The position numbers were made by a program, and so were the translations under genes. The notes beneath the pieces are model-generated. The model ran no database searches. It worked only from the letters and a program-made list of their open reading frames with translations, and was not told where the DNA came from. Shown here piece after piece: positions 1 through 9,124 of a stretch of DNA of 64,000 nt; the first letter of the stretch is position 1, and the number at the start of each line of letters is the position of its first letter. This stretch comes from an uncultured Burkholderiales bacterium (lineage in GTDB: Bacteria; Pseudomonadota; Gammaproteobacteria; Burkholderiales; Burkholderiaceae_C), in assembly GCA_937864005.1 (NCBI GenBank), contig CALMIL010000206.1:1-64000 (forward strand), in the 5' to 3' direction.

Positions 1-9
1 GGAGGCCTC

Positions 10-198
10 ATGAACATCATGACGTTCTTCGTCGTCCTTGCCGCGACCTGCGTGCTCGGCTCGCTCGTGCTGGGGATCGCCGCGATGGTCAACCACGGCA
101 ATGTCGGCCACCACAGCAGCGATCAGTGGATGGCCGCCCGCGTCGGCTTTCAGGGTCTTGCGCTCGCCCTGATCCTGATCGCACTCCTTGTCGCCTGA
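10..198 (+). CDS. HIG1-type twin-transmembrane small protein
   Basis: The 62-residue product has two hydrophobic helices (about 5-27 and 46-62) joined by a short polar loop. The end of the loop reads QWMAARVGFQ, which fits the R-V-x-x-Q signature of the HIG1 (hypoxia-induced) domain. Members of that family associate with respiratory supercomplexes or cytochrome oxidase in the inner membrane; a respiratory role here is inference. A GGAGG at 1-5 lies four bases before the chosen ATG; a second in-frame ATG at 19 is possible. The gene converges on a DUF2189 membrane-protein gene. Whatever lies upstream is outside the window. Confidence 0.75.
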   Translation: MNIMTFFVVLAATCVLGSLVLGIAAMVNHGNVGHHSSDQWMAARVGFQGLALALILIALLVA

Positions 199-225
199 TC
201 GGGCGCAGCCGCGCGCGATTCTCGA

Positions 226-1029
226 TCAACCCGCCTGCGGCGCGACCGCCGCGCGATAGGCATGCCACGTCGCATGGCCGAGCACCGGCCCGACGACGAG
301 CAGGCCGAGAAAGCCGGGCAGCATCGCGACGACCACGAGCAGCGTGATGAGCACGCCCCACAGCAGCATCACGCCGGGCTGCGCGAGGCACAGGCGGATG
401 CTCGTCAGGCCCGACGAGATCGCATCCGTCTGGCGATCGAGGATCATCGGGATCGAGACCACGCTCACGGCGTAGATCAGCGCGGCGAAGATGCTGCCGA
501 CGCCGGTGTAGGCGATGATGAACTCGACGTTCTGCGGATCGACGAGTTTGAGCAGCGAGCCCTGGAAGTCGGGCATGCCCTCGAAGCTGAGCGCGAAGAC
601 GACGAGCGACGCGCGCGCCCAGACCATCTCGAGCACGAGCAGCACGGCGCCGAAGATCGCCATCGTGCCGATCCGCGTGTCCCAGGCGGTGAGCGATTCG
701 CCGAAATCGGGCTTCTCGCCGCGCTCGAGCCGGCGGCTCACGTCGTACAGGCCGATGCACAGGAACGGCCCGACGAGCAGGAAGCCGGCGCTCAGTGCGA
801 GCGTCCAGGCGGGCGAGTACTCGAACACCTTGAGCAGCAGCCAGCCCATGACGGCGAAGCAGCCGCCGTAGAAGAGGCCGATCCCGGGCGCGCGCCGGAA
901 GTCGCGCCAGCCGGCGGCGAGCCAGCGAAACGGGTCCGACCACGCCAGATCGTTGATCCGGATGTCGAATACGGTCGGCGGCGGGCTCGGTGTCGATGCC
1001 GGCGCTTCGGGGTCGGTGCCTTCGGTCAT
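226..1029 (-). CDS. DUF2189 family integral membrane protein
   Basis: The 267-residue product has a Pro/Ser-rich N-terminus followed by about six hydrophobic segments. The stretches FDIRINDLAWSDPFRWLAAG near residue 21 and GPFLCIGLYDVSRRLERGE near residue 87 are typical of the DUF2189 family, a bacterial inner-membrane family of unknown biochemical function often encoded near cytochrome c oxidase genes. It is last in a minus-strand series, 69 bases after the FAD oxidoreductase stop, and converges with the HIG1 gene. Family assignment is good; function is not known. Confidence 0.8.
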   Translation of the reverse strand: MTEGTDPEAPASTPSPPPTVFDIRINDLAWSDPFRWLAAGWRDFRRAPGIGLFYGGCFAVMGWLLLKVFEYSPAWTLALSAGFLLVGPFLCIGLYDVSRRLERGEKPDFGESLTAWDTRIGTMAIFGAVLLVLEMVWARASLVVFALSFEGMPDFQGSLLKLVDPQNVEFIIAYTGVGSIFAALIYAVSVVSIPMILDRQTDAISSGLTSIRLCLAQPGVMLLWGVLITLLVVVAMLPGFLGLLVVGPVLGHATWHAYRAAVAPQAG

Positions 1030-1098
1030 GCGCGATTCTGTACGACGGCCGCGATCGATGCACGGTGCCGCAGGCTGCAGCCCGGCCCGCGCGGCAGT

Positions 1099-2265
1099 TC
1101 AGATGACGTTGCGTTCGAGCAGCGGCCTGCCTTCGGCGATACGGCCCGGCTCGAGCGGCGTCAGATCGACGCCGTGCCATTGCCCGCGCGCGAGCCACGA
1201 GGCCATGCTGCGTCCGACCGCGGGCGCCTGCTGCATGCCGTGGCCCGAGAAGCCGCAGGCCAGATGCAGGTTGCCCCAGCCCGGCGCCGGCCCGGCGAGG
1301 CCGTTGTGGTCGAAGATATTCATCTCGTAGTAGCCGGCCCAGGCGCTCGCGACGCGCAGCGCCTCGAAGGCCGGGATGCGGGCGGCGAGCGCCGGCCAGA
1401 TGACGCCTTCGAACAATCCGTGGTCGATCTCGTCGAGCGGCAGATCGTCGCGGTCCTCGCCGCGCGGCGGTGCGCCGGCGAGGTAACGCCCGGGACGGCC
1501 CTCGGGCCGGACCCAGACGCCGCTCGTATCGATGAGCAGCGGGCAGTCGCAGAGCACCGCCGGCGAGTCGACGACGAAGACATCGCGCTTGCGCGCATGG
1601 ACCGGCATCGCGACGCCCGCGGTCGCCAGCAGCGGTGCGGACCAGGCGCCAGCGGCAACGAGCACCGCGTCGGCATCGAAGCGCCGGCCGTCGGCCGCGA
1701 GCACGGCGTCGATTTGCCCTTTCGCGCCGGCGAGGCGCTGCGCATCGGCGGCGACGAAGCGCGCACCGCAGGCAATCGCCTTGCGCCGCAGCGCCTGCAG
1801 CACGCCGTAGCCGTCGAACCAGCCTTCGCCCGAAAGGCCGAGCGAGCCGAGCGCGATGCCGTCGGTCGCGAGCCACGGAAAGCGCGCGCGCAGCACCTCG
1901 GGTTCGAGGAGGGCGACATCGACGCCTTCGCCGCGCTGCATCGCATGGACCTCGCGCAGCGCCGCTTCGCCGGCGGTGGAGGCAAGGTAGAGGTAGCCGC
2001 GCTGGGCGAGGCCGATTTCGGGCGCATCGCCGTCGACCGCGAGCTCGGCGCCGATGCGGCAATAGAACGCCATGCTTTCGCGCGACAGCGCGATATTGAT
2101 CGGGGTCGAGAACTGCTGGCGGATCGAGCTTGCCGACAGCGCGCTCGACGCACGCGCATAGCACGGGTCGCGCTCGAGGACGGTCGCCGCGATGCCGTGG
2201 TCGCGGGCGAGGAAGCAGGCGGTCGCGGCGCCCATCACGCCGCCGCCGACGATCACGATGCGCAT
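1099..2265 (-). CDS. FAD-dependent oxidoreductase (DAO / glycine oxidase-sarcosine oxidase type)
   Basis: The protein of 388 residues begins with a Rossmann dinucleotide-binding motif, RIVIVGGGVMGAATA (residues 2-16), as expected for the DAO superfamily of amine and amino-acid oxidases/dehydrogenases. A late glycine-rich segment, CGFSGHGMQQAPAVGR, matches the second FAD-contacting loop of this family. The start at 2265 puts the GxGxxG motif at the very N-terminus; a start further upstream would add a low-complexity extension reading back into lspA. It lies 13 bases after lspA, so it is probably cotranscribed with ribF-ileS-lspA. The substrate cannot be told from sequence. Confidence 0.85.
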   Translation of the reverse strand: MRIVIVGGGVMGAATACFLARDHGIAATVLERDPCYARASSALSASSIRQQFSTPINIALSRESMAFYCRIGAELAVDGDAPEIGLAQRGYLYLASTAGEAALREVHAMQRGEGVDVALLEPEVLRARFPWLATDGIALGSLGLSGEGWFDGYGVLQALRRKAIACGARFVAADAQRLAGAKGQIDAVLAADGRRFDADAVLVAAGAWSAPLLATAGVAMPVHARKRDVFVVDSPAVLCDCPLLIDTSGVWVRPEGRPGRYLAGAPPRGEDRDDLPLDEIDHGLFEGVIWPALAARIPAFEALRVASAWAGYYEMNIFDHNGLAGPAPGWGNLHLACGFSGHGMQQAPAVGRSMASWLARGQWHGVDLTPLEPGRIAEGRPLLERNVI

Positions 2266-2278
2266 CGCCACCCGCGCT

Positions 2279-2770
2279 TCATCGCGCCCGCCGCACGCGC
2301 AGCAGTTCGTCGGCGATGAGGCAGACGGCGCCGATCGTGATCGCGCTGTCGGCGGCATTGAACGACGGGAAGTACCAGCCGGCGTAGTGGACCTGGATGA
2401 AGTCGACGACGTGGCCGTGCAGCAGGCGGTCGATCACGTTGCCGAGCGCGCCGCCGAGGATCAGCGCGAGCGCCCACGCAAAGAGCCGCTGCCCGCCGTG
2501 GCGCGCGAGCAGGAAGACGATCGCGACGGCGGCGACGATGCCGAGCACGACGAAGAACCAGCGCTGCCAGCCCGACGCGCCGGCGAGAAACGAGAACGCG
2601 GCGCCGGTGTTGTGGGCGCGCACGATGTTGAGGAACGGCGTGACGGTGACGCTGTCGCCGAGCGCGAAGCGGGCGACGATCAGCGCCTTCGTCGCCTGGT
2701 CGAGGACGATGACGACGAAGGCGATCGCGAGCCAGGGCAGCAGGCTGCCCGACGATTTGCGCGCCGCCAT
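2279..2770 (-). CDS. lspA: Lipoprotein signal peptidase (signal peptidase II)
   Basis: LspA cleaves the signal peptide of diacylglyceryl-prolipoproteins in the inner membrane. The 163-residue product has four predicted membrane helices. It carries the early motif DQATKALIV, the NVIDR segment and FNAADSAI; the aspartates of the last two are the catalytic pair of this aspartic protease family. Its ATG shares one base with the ileS stop (TGATG), indicating translational coupling. The ribF-ileS-lspA order is the usual proteobacterial one. In many betaproteobacteria the next genes would be coaBC-dut or fkpB-ispH; here a DAO oxidoreductase follows. Confidence 0.95.
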   Translation of the reverse strand: MAARKSSGSLLPWLAIAFVVIVLDQATKALIVARFALGDSVTVTPFLNIVRAHNTGAAFSFLAGASGWQRWFFVVLGIVAAVAIVFLLARHGGQRLFAWALALILGGALGNVIDRLLHGHVVDFIQVHYAGWYFPSFNAADSAITIGAVCLIADELLRVRRAR

Positions 2771-5637
2771 CACGCGATCTTCCGTGCTTCGCCCGAGCCG
2801 AACAGGTTGCTCGTGCAGCGGCCGCACAGCGTCGGGTGGTCGGGGTCGTGGCCGACATCGTCGCGCCAGTGCCAGCAGCGCTCGCACTTGGGCGCGGTGG
2901 CGGGCGTCACCTGGACCGCGAGTTCGTCGCCGCGGGCGATCGTCGCCTGCGACGTGATCATCACGAAGCGCAGGTCGTCGCCGAGCGAGGCGAGCAGCAG
3001 GTGGTCGTCGGCCGCCGCGGCGATCTGCAGATTCGCCTGCAGCGACGAGCCGACCTTGCCTTCGGCGCGCAGCGTCTCGATCTCCTTGTTCACGCTGTCG
3101 CGGATCTCGCGGATGCGCGCCCACTTCGCGAGCAGCGCGGCATCGGGCGTGGCGAACTTCCAGTAGAACTGGGTGAAGATCGACGCCGACTGCCCGGGCG
3201 CGAACACCGGCCACGCCTCTTCCGCGGTGAACGAGAGGAAGGGCGCCATCCAGCGCAGCATCGCGTGCGCGATCTGCCACAGCGCGGTCTGCGCCGAGCG
3301 GCGCGCGAGCGATTTCGGCGCCGTCGTATAGAGCCTGTCCTTCAGGATGTCGAGGTAGAACGCGCCGAGGTCTTCGCTGCAGAACACCTGCAATTTGGCG
3401 ACGACCGGGTGGAACTCGTAGACCTCGTAGTGGGCGAGCACCTCGGCCTGGAACTGCGCGGCGCGCGCGATCGCCCAGCGGTCGATCTCGAGCATCTCGT
3501 CGATCGGCACGGCCTCGGTCACGGCGTCGAAGTCGCTCGTATTGGCGAGCAGGAAGCGCAGCGTATTGCGGATGCGGCGATAGGCATCGACGACGCGGGC
3601 GAGGATCTTGTCGTCGCCGGCGATGTCGCCCGAATAGTCGCTTGCCGCGACCCACAGCCGGATGATCTCGGCGCCGAGTTTCTGGCTCACCGCCTGCGGC
3701 TCGATCCCGTTGCCGAGCGACTTGCTCATCTTGCGGCCCTGGCTGTCCACGGTGAAGCCGTGCGTCAGCAGCCCGCGGTACGGCGCGCGGCCTTCCAGCG
3801 CGCAGGCGACGAGCAGCGACGAATGGAACCAGCCGCGGTGCTGGTCGTGGCCTTCGAGGTAAAGGTCGGCCTCGGGGCCGCTCGCGTGGCGGCCGGGGTT
3901 GCCGGCGCTGCCCTCGTGCGTGCCGCGCAGCACGTGCCAGAAGGTCGAGCCGGAATCGAACCAGACTTCGAGGATGTCGCTGCTCTTGGCGTAGTGCGCG
4001 GCGTCTTCGGCACCGAGAACCTCCTCGGTCGTGACGCGGCTCCAGGCCTCGATGCCGCCGGCCTCGACGATATCTGCCGCGCGGTCGAGGATCTCCATCG
4101 TCTGCGGGTGCAATTCGCCCGTCTCCTTGTGCAGGAAGAACGGCAGCGGCACGCCCCAGCTGCGCTGGCGGCTGATGCACCAGTCGGGGCGATTCGCGAT
4201 CATGTCGCGCAGCCGGGCGCGGCCGTTCTCCGGATAAAAGCGCGTCGCGTCGATCGCCGCGAGCGCGGTCTGGCGCAGCGTTTGTTCAGCCTTGTCCTTC
4301 GTGAAGACGCCGCGCGTCGACGGTGTCGCTTCGTCCATGCGGATGAACCACTGCGCCGCGGCGCGGTAGATCACCGGCGACTTGTGGCGCCAGCAGTGCG
4401 GGTAGCTGTGCGTGATCGTCTCGGTCGCGAAGAGGCGGCCGGCATCGCGCAGCGCTTCGATGATGACCGGCGTCGCCTTCCAGATATTCTGGCCGCCGAA
4501 GAGCGGGAAGTCGGCCGCGTACGCGCCCTTGGCCTGCACCGGGTTCAAGATGTCGTCGTGGGTCAGGCCGTGGGCGACGCAGGAGTTGAAGTCGTCGATG
4601 CCGTAGGCGGGCGACGAGTGGACGATGCCGGTGCCGTCCTCGGCCGTCGCATAGTCGGCGAGGTAGACCGGGCTCAGGCGGTCGTAGCCCGGGTCGACGT
4701 GCGCGAGCGGATGACGAAAGGTGAGCCCGCCCAGTCTCTCGCCGCGCGTCGTCGCGAGCACCTTGCCGTCGAGGCCGTAGCGCTTCAGGCACGCCTCGAC
4801 GAGCGTCGCCGCCAGCAGCAGCAGCCCGCGCTCGGTATCGACGAGAGCGTAGTCGAGCGCGGGGTTGAGGTTGAGCGCCTGATTCGCGGGGATCGTCCAA
4901 GCCGTCGTCGTCCAGATCACGGCGAACGCATCCTTCGCGAGCTTGGCAAGCCCGAACGCCGCGGCGAGCCGATCCGGCTCGGCACAAAGGAAGCCGACGT
5001 CGATCGTCTGGCTCTTCTTGTCGGCGTACTCGATCTCGAACTCGGCGAGCGACGATCCGCAGTCGAAGCACCAGTAGACGGGCTTCAAGCCGCGGTAGAC
5101 GAAGCCGCGTTCGATGACGCGCTTGAAGGCGCGGATCTCGCGCGCCTCGTTGCCCGGGTCCATCGTCGCGTACCGGTTCGCCCAGTCGCCGAGCACGCCC
5201 AGGCGCTTGAAGTCGGCCATCTGCAGCGCGATCTGCTCGGTCGCGTAGGCGCGGCTCTTCGCCTGCATATCGTCGCGGCTCAGGTGGCGGCCGAACGCCT
5301 TCTCGATCGCGTTCTCGATCGGCAGGCCGTGGCAGTCCCAGCCCGGCACGTAATGCGCGTCGAAGCCGGCGAGCTGGCGCGCCTTGACGATCATGTCCTT
5401 CAGGATCTTGTTGACGGCGTGGCCCATGTGGATCGCGCCGTTGGCGTACGGCGGGCCGTCGTGCAGCACGAAGAGCGGCGCGCCGTGGCGCGCGGCGCGC
5501 AGGCGCTGGTACAGGCCCTCGTCGTTCCACGTCTTGACCCAGCCCGGCTCGCGCCGGGGCAGGTCGCCGCGCATCGGAAACGGCGTATCGGGCAGATTGA
5601 GCGTCTTGCGGTAGTCGGTGGCGGTTGGCTCGGCCAT
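2770..5637 (-). CDS. ileS: Isoleucyl-tRNA synthetase
   Basis: This class I aminoacyl-tRNA synthetase charges tRNA-Ile. The 955-residue product has the HIGH-type motif HMGH at residues 70-73, the tryptophan-containing WDCHGLPIE motif, a CP1 editing domain in the middle, and KMSKS at about 636-640. Near the C-terminus two Cys pairs (CERC and CGRC) form the zinc-binding module of bacterial IleRS. The start [10 protein letters not shown] at 5637 was chosen because it matches the usual N-terminus; the open frame runs further upstream but without family features. It overlaps lspA by one base and follows ribF after a gap of about 120 bases. Confidence 0.97.
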   Translation of the reverse strand: MAEPTATDYRKTLNLPDTPFPMRGDLPRREPGWVKTWNDEGLYQRLRAARHGAPLFVLHDGPPYANGAIHMGHAVNKILKDMIVKARQLAGFDAHYVPGWDCHGLPIENAIEKAFGRHLSRDDMQAKSRAYATEQIALQMADFKRLGVLGDWANRYATMDPGNEAREIRAFKRVIERGFVYRGLKPVYWCFDCGSSLAEFEIEYADKKSQTIDVGFLCAEPDRLAAAFGLAKLAKDAFAVIWTTTAWTIPANQALNLNPALDYALVDTERGLLLLAATLVEACLKRYGLDGKVLATTRGERLGGLTFRHPLAHVDPGYDRLSPVYLADYATAEDGTGIVHSSPAYGIDDFNSCVAHGLTHDDILNPVQAKGAYAADFPLFGGQNIWKATPVIIEALRDAGRLFATETITHSYPHCWRHKSPVIYRAAAQWFIRMDEATPSTRGVFTKDKAEQTLRQTALAAIDATRFYPENGRARLRDMIANRPDWCISRQRSWGVPLPFFLHKETGELHPQTMEILDRAADIVEAGGIEAWSRVTTEEVLGAEDAAHYAKSSDILEVWFDSGSTFWHVLRGTHEGSAGNPGRHASGPEADLYLEGHDQHRGWFHSSLLVACALEGRAPYRGLLTHGFTVDSQGRKMSKSLGNGIEPQAVSQKLGAEIIRLWVAASDYSGDIAGDDKILARVVDAYRRIRNTLRFLLANTSDFDAVTEAVPIDEMLEIDRWAIARAAQFQAEVLAHYEVYEFHPVVAKLQVFCSEDLGAFYLDILKDRLYTTAPKSLARRSAQTALWQIAHAMLRWMAPFLSFTAEEAWPVFAPGQSASIFTQFYWKFATPDAALLAKWARIREIRDSVNKEIETLRAEGKVGSSLQANLQIAAAADDHLLLASLGDDLRFVMITSQATIARGDELAVQVTPATAPKCERCWHWRDDVGHDPDHPTLCGRCTSNLFGSGEARKIA

Positions 5638-5756
5638 GGCGTGTCCTGGCGGGTGGGTCGCTTGGGGTCGCTCGCGTGAACGAAATGCAGATGCCGGCGG
5701 CGCGCTGCCGAAGGCCCGGACCTGCAGCACCGGCCTGCGGTGCCGGCGGCGGGCCG

Positions 5757-6752
5757 TCAAATTCGGTCGCGCGTCGTCTGCCGGCGCAGGGCCGCGTGGG
5801 TGGCGAAATAGGCGCGCGCATCGTCCGCGTCGCGCCGGATCGCGGTGGTGAGCGCTTCCAGGCCGTCGAAGCGGGCTTCGTCGCGGATCTTGTGCAGCAG
5901 TTCCACGCGCACGAGTTTACCGTAGCCCCCCTCGCGACCGAGGGCGGCAGGCCAGGCCAGGCAATGGACCTCGAGCAGCACGCGGCCGGCCGATTCGATC
6001 GTCGGCCGGATGCCCAGACTCGCGACGCCGGGCAGCGGGTCGTCGGCGAGGCCGCTCACCTCGACGACGAAGATGCCCATCGCCGCCGCGCGTGCGTGAG
6101 GGAAGCGCAAGTTCAGCGTCGGGAAGCCGATATCGCGCCCGAGGCGGCGGCCGCGCGTGACGTGGCCGCTGATGCTGTAGCGCCGGCCGAGCAGCGTCGC
6201 CGCGTCGTCCATGCGGCCGCCGGCGAGGGCGTCGCGCACCGCCGAGCTGCTGACGCGCAGGCCGTGCACCTCGTAGCTGTTCATGCGCGCGACGTCGAAG
6301 CCGGCGCGCTGCCCGGCGGCGTCGAGCAGCGCATAATCGCCGGCGCGGCGCGCGCCGAAGCGGAAGTCGTCGCCGACCAGCACGTAGCGCGCGTGCAGCC
6401 CGGCGACCAGCACATCGTCGATGAAGGCCTGCGGCGACTGGCTCGCGAAGCGCGCCCCGAAGCGCATCACGACCGCCTGGTCGATGCCGCAGCGTTCGAG
6501 CTCGGAAAGCTTGTCGCGCAGCGTCGCGATGCGTGCCGGCGCGAGTTCGGGCTTGCCGGCGAGTGCGGCGAAGTGGTCGCGCGGATGCGGCTCGAAGGTC
6601 AGCACCGAGGTCGGCAGGCCGCGATGGCGCGCCTCCGAGCGCAGCAGCGCGAGCATCGCCTGGTGCCCCCGGTGCACGCCATCGAAATTGCCGATCGTCA
6701 GCGCGCAGGCGCGCGCGATGCCGGGGTGGTGAACGCCGCGAAAGACCTGCAT
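5757..6752 (-). CDS. ribF: Bifunctional riboflavin kinase / FAD synthetase
   Basis: RibF phosphorylates riboflavin to FMN and adenylylates it to FAD. The 331-residue length is normal for the bifunctional enzyme. The nucleotidyltransferase motif [10 protein letters not shown] is at residues 21-30. The C-terminal flavokinase domain contains [11 protein letters not shown] near residue 205 and the later GIRPTIE segment. It is the first gene of the ribF-ileS-lspA series, and a potassium-channel-like gene ends 24 bases upstream on the same strand. Confidence 0.96.
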   Translation of the reverse strand: MQVFRGVHHPGIARACALTIGNFDGVHRGHQAMLALLRSEARHRGLPTSVLTFEPHPRDHFAALAGKPELAPARIATLRDKLSELERCGIDQAVVMRFGARFASQSPQAFIDDVLVAGLHARYVLVGDDFRFGARRAGDYALLDAAGQRAGFDVARMNSYEVHGLRVSSSAVRDALAGGRMDDAATLLGRRYSISGHVTRGRRLGRDIGFPTLNLRFPHARAAAMGIFVVEVSGLADDPLPGVASLGIRPTIESAGRVLLEVHCLAWPAALGREGGYGKLVRVELLHKIRDEARFDGLEALTTAIRRDADDARAYFATHAALRRQTTRDRI

Positions 6753-6775
6753 GCGGCCATTATCTGCCGCGCCGG

Positions 6776-7204
6776 CTATTCGTCTTCGCGCCAGAAGCGC
6801 TCCATCGCAAGGTAGGCAAAGGATGCCGACCAGCCGATCATCAGCAGGCCGTTCAAGGTCTCGGTACCGGCCAGCAGGCGCACCGGCCCGACAGGGACGA
6901 TGTCGCCGAAGCCGAGCGTGGTGTAGGTTTCGGCCGAAAAGTACAGGCAGTTGATGAACGAGAAGCCGAGCGTGCCCTGCAACTTGCCGACGCCGAAGTC
7001 CTTTACAAGCACGAACAGCGCGACACCGTAGACGGCGATCTCCAGCGTGTGCGCGACGAAGGTGGCGAAGATCACGACCAGCAGCTTGCTGCGGCTCGCG
7101 ATGCGCAGCGCCGGCAAGCGCCGGCTGAGCACGCGCAACGCCTCGTAGTGAATCACCGTCGTCGTCGAAATCAACAGGATGCAGGCGAGGATGACGGTCA
7201 GCAT
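6776..7204 (-). CDS. Two-helix potassium-channel-type membrane protein
   Basis: The 142-residue protein has an N-terminal membrane helix (about 2-16), a second near 41-68, a pore loop and a final helix. The pore loop contains TTLGFGD at residues 95-101, the selectivity-filter pattern of the Ion_trans_2 potassium-channel pore. No RCK/TrkA nucleotide-binding domain follows, so it is a pore-only member. The start at 7204 (MLTVILACIL) gives a membrane-inserted N-terminus; an upstream in-frame start would add an Arg/Pro-rich extension. Ion selectivity is inferred from the filter alone. Confidence 0.8.
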   Translation of the reverse strand: MLTVILACILLISTTTVIHYEALRVLSRRLPALRIASRSKLLVVIFATFVAHTLEIAVYGVALFVLVKDFGVGKLQGTLGFSFINCLYFSAETYTTLGFGDIVPVGPVRLLAGTETLNGLLMIGWSASFAYLAMERFWREDE

Positions 7205-7298
7205 GGGGGCGGCGAGCGGTGTGGTCCTGGCGGTTTGGACGGGTCGGTGCAAGTCGAAACGATGCGATCCGATCCGCGATGCCGAGTTTCGCCGATCC

Positions 7299-8012
7299 TC
7301 ATGGCAGGGTGGTGGGCGGTCCCAGCACATCCTGTTCGCCCGCCAGCCAGCGCCATTGCCCTGGCGCCAGATCGGCTGGCAGGCGGAGCTCGCCGAAGCG
7401 GCTGCGGTGCAGCGCGACGACCCGATTGCCGGCCGCGGCGAGCATGCGTTTGACTTGGTGGTATCTGCCTTCGAGCAGCGTCAGGCGCAGCGTGCGCTCG
7501 CCGGTCTGCTCGCATGCCGCGGCGCGCACCGGGTTCGGATCGTCGCGCAGCACGACGCCTTGCAGCAGGGCTTCGATCTGGCGCGGCGATACCGGATCGG
7601 CGGCCGCCACTTCGTAGACCTTCGGCACGTGCTTGCGCGGCGAAGTCAGGCGGTGGATCAGCGCGCCGTCGTCGGTCAGCAGCAAGAGGCCGGTCGTATC
7701 GGCATCGAGCCGCCCGATCGGCTGCACGCCGCGCCGGCGCAGCGGCGGCGGCAGCAGGCTCATCACGCTCGGGTGGTGCCTCGGCCTTTGCGAACACTCG
7801 TAGCCGGCCGGCTTGTGCAGCATGACGAGCGCCTTCGCGTGCACCGGCCAGCTTTCGCCGTCGACGTCGAGCACGAGGCTTTCGGCATCGATCTCGGCGG
7901 CCGGGTCATCGACGGCGCGGCCGGCGATGCGAACCGAGCCGCGCAGCACCAGCGCCTCGCACTCGCGCCGCGTGCCGAAGCCTTGCGAGAAGAGAATCTG
8001 CGCGAGGTGCAT
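7299..8012 (-). CDS. rsuA: 16S rRNA pseudouridine synthase RsuA type
   Basis: Members of this family convert U516 of 16S rRNA to pseudouridine. The 237-residue product starts with an S4 RNA-binding domain (residues 1-50) followed by the RsuA/RluB/E/F catalytic domain. GRLDADTTGLLLLT (100-113) carries the catalytic Asp103, and the late EGRYHQVKRMLAA motif is typical of the subgroup. The start at 8012 matches the S4-domain start (MHLAQILFSQGFGTR). RsuA is favoured over RluE/RluF by length and the intact N-terminal S4 domain. Confidence 0.88.
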   Translation of the reverse strand: MHLAQILFSQGFGTRRECEALVLRGSVRIAGRAVDDPAAEIDAESLVLDVDGESWPVHAKALVMLHKPAGYECSQRPRHHPSVMSLLPPPLRRRGVQPIGRLDADTTGLLLLTDDGALIHRLTSPRKHVPKVYEVAAADPVSPRQIEALLQGVVLRDDPNPVRAAACEQTGERTLRLTLLEGRYHQVKRMLAAAGNRVVALHRSRFGELRLPADLAPGQWRWLAGEQDVLGPPTTLP

Positions 8013-8103
8013 GCCGGGCGGCGGCTCTACCCTGCGCGCCGCGGCGCGCCGCACGGCGGGCCTCGGCGGGTGGTGCGCATATCGTTTTCGCCGGCGCGCG
8101 CGA

Positions 8104-9120
8104 TCAGCGTGGCAGGTCGCGCACCGCGGGCAGGGTCGGCAGGCCGGGGCCGCCGACGCCGTGCGCCTGCGTCACCGCGCGCAGCACGGCGCGCGCCGTC
8201 GCTTCGGCGGCGGCGATGCCGAGCAGGGTCAGATCGGGCCTCGCGCGGGCGCTGCCGGTGGCGAGGCAGAACAGCGTGTCGCCGTCGCTCATCGTGTGGA
8301 CCGGGTCGATGCTGCGGGCGAGGCCGTCGTGCGCCATCTGCGCGAGCTTGGTCGCCTCGGCCTTGGTGAGCAGCGCGTCGGTCGCGATGACGCCGATCGT
8401 CGTTGCGCCGCCGATCTGGATCGGCAGGGACGCATCGCCGCGCAGCAGCGACTGCGTCGTGCCGACAGGCCGGCTGCCGTCCTCGCTTCGCGCGCCGGCA
8501 ACGACGGTGCCGGTGGCCGGGTCGATCACGTCACCGATCGCATTCACCGCGATCAGCGCCGCGACCGTCGCGCCGCCAAGCTGCAGCGACGCGCTGCCGA
8601 TGCCGCCCTTCATCGCGCGCCCGATGCCGAACAGCTTGCCGACCGCGGCGCCCGCGCCGGCGCCGACCGAACCTTCGGCGGGCGGCGTCGTGCCCGCCGC
8701 GACGCAGGCCGCGTAGCCGGCCGCCGCATCGGGCCGGATGCGCGGATCGCCGACCCAGAGGTCGAACAGGATCGCGGCCGGCACGATCGGCACGCGGATC
8801 GGTATGCCGGCCCGCTCGCCCGCGCCTGTCTTGCCGACCTCGACGCCGACCTCCCGCTCCTCGAGCCAGCGCATCACGCCGCCCGCGGCGTCGAGGCCGA
8901 ACGCGCTGCCGCCGGCGAGCAGCACCGCATGCACCTTCTCGACCGCATTGACGGGCGAGAGCAGGGCGATTTCGCGCGTGCCGGGGGCCGCGCCGCGCAC
9001 GTCGACACCGGCCACCGCGCCGTCCGGGCACAGCACGACGGTGCAGCCGGTCGGCCGGCGCGGGTCGGTGAAGTGGCCGACGCTGATGCCGGCGACGTCG
9101 GTGAGTGCGCCGCTTGTCAT
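8104..9120 (-). CDS. P1 family peptidase (DmpA/NylC-like self-processing hydrolase)
   Basis: The 338-residue protein belongs to the P1/S58 family of N-terminal-nucleophile hydrolases, which cleave themselves into two chains and act on N-terminal residues or on aminohexanoate oligomers (NylC). The expected self-cleavage region reads ATTIGVIATDALLTK (239-253), with a Thr pair at 240-241 as nucleophile candidates. Other expected residues are Lys171 in MKGGIGSA, Asn193 and the DGD at 279-281. Position 239 is Ala, whereas the family members I recall have Asn before the Thr pair. The gene starts four bases after the acyl-CoA dehydrogenase small-subunit stop and is probably cotranscribed with both dehydrogenase genes. 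The substrate is unknown. Confidence 0.85.
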   Translation of the reverse strand: MTSGALTDVAGISVGHFTDPRRPTGCTVVLCPDGAVAGVDVRGAAPGTREIALLSPVNAVEKVHAVLLAGGSAFGLDAAGGVMRWLEEREVGVEVGKTGAGERAGIPIRVPIVPAAILFDLWVGDPRIRPDAAAGYAACVAAGTTPPAEGSVGAGAGAAVGKLFGIGRAMKGGIGSASLQLGGATVAALIAVNAIGDVIDPATGTVVAGARSEDGSRPVGTTQSLLRGDASLPIQIGGATTIGVIATDALLTKAEATKLAQMAHDGLARSIDPVHTMSDGDTLFCLATGSARARPDLTLLGIAAAEATARAVLRAVTQAHGVGGPGLPTLPAVRDLPR

Positions 9121-9124
9121 CGGC

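Noticed and set aside
262-2319. Long plus-strand open frame over DUF2189 and the oxidoreductase
   Set aside because: It is antisense to two well-recognised genes; long antisense frames are expected at this G+C content, and its product is a low-complexity Arg/Ala/Asp mix.
2836-5679. 947-codon plus-strand frame over ileS
   Set aside because: Pure mirror of ileS with Arg/Ala/Glu-rich wording and no domain.
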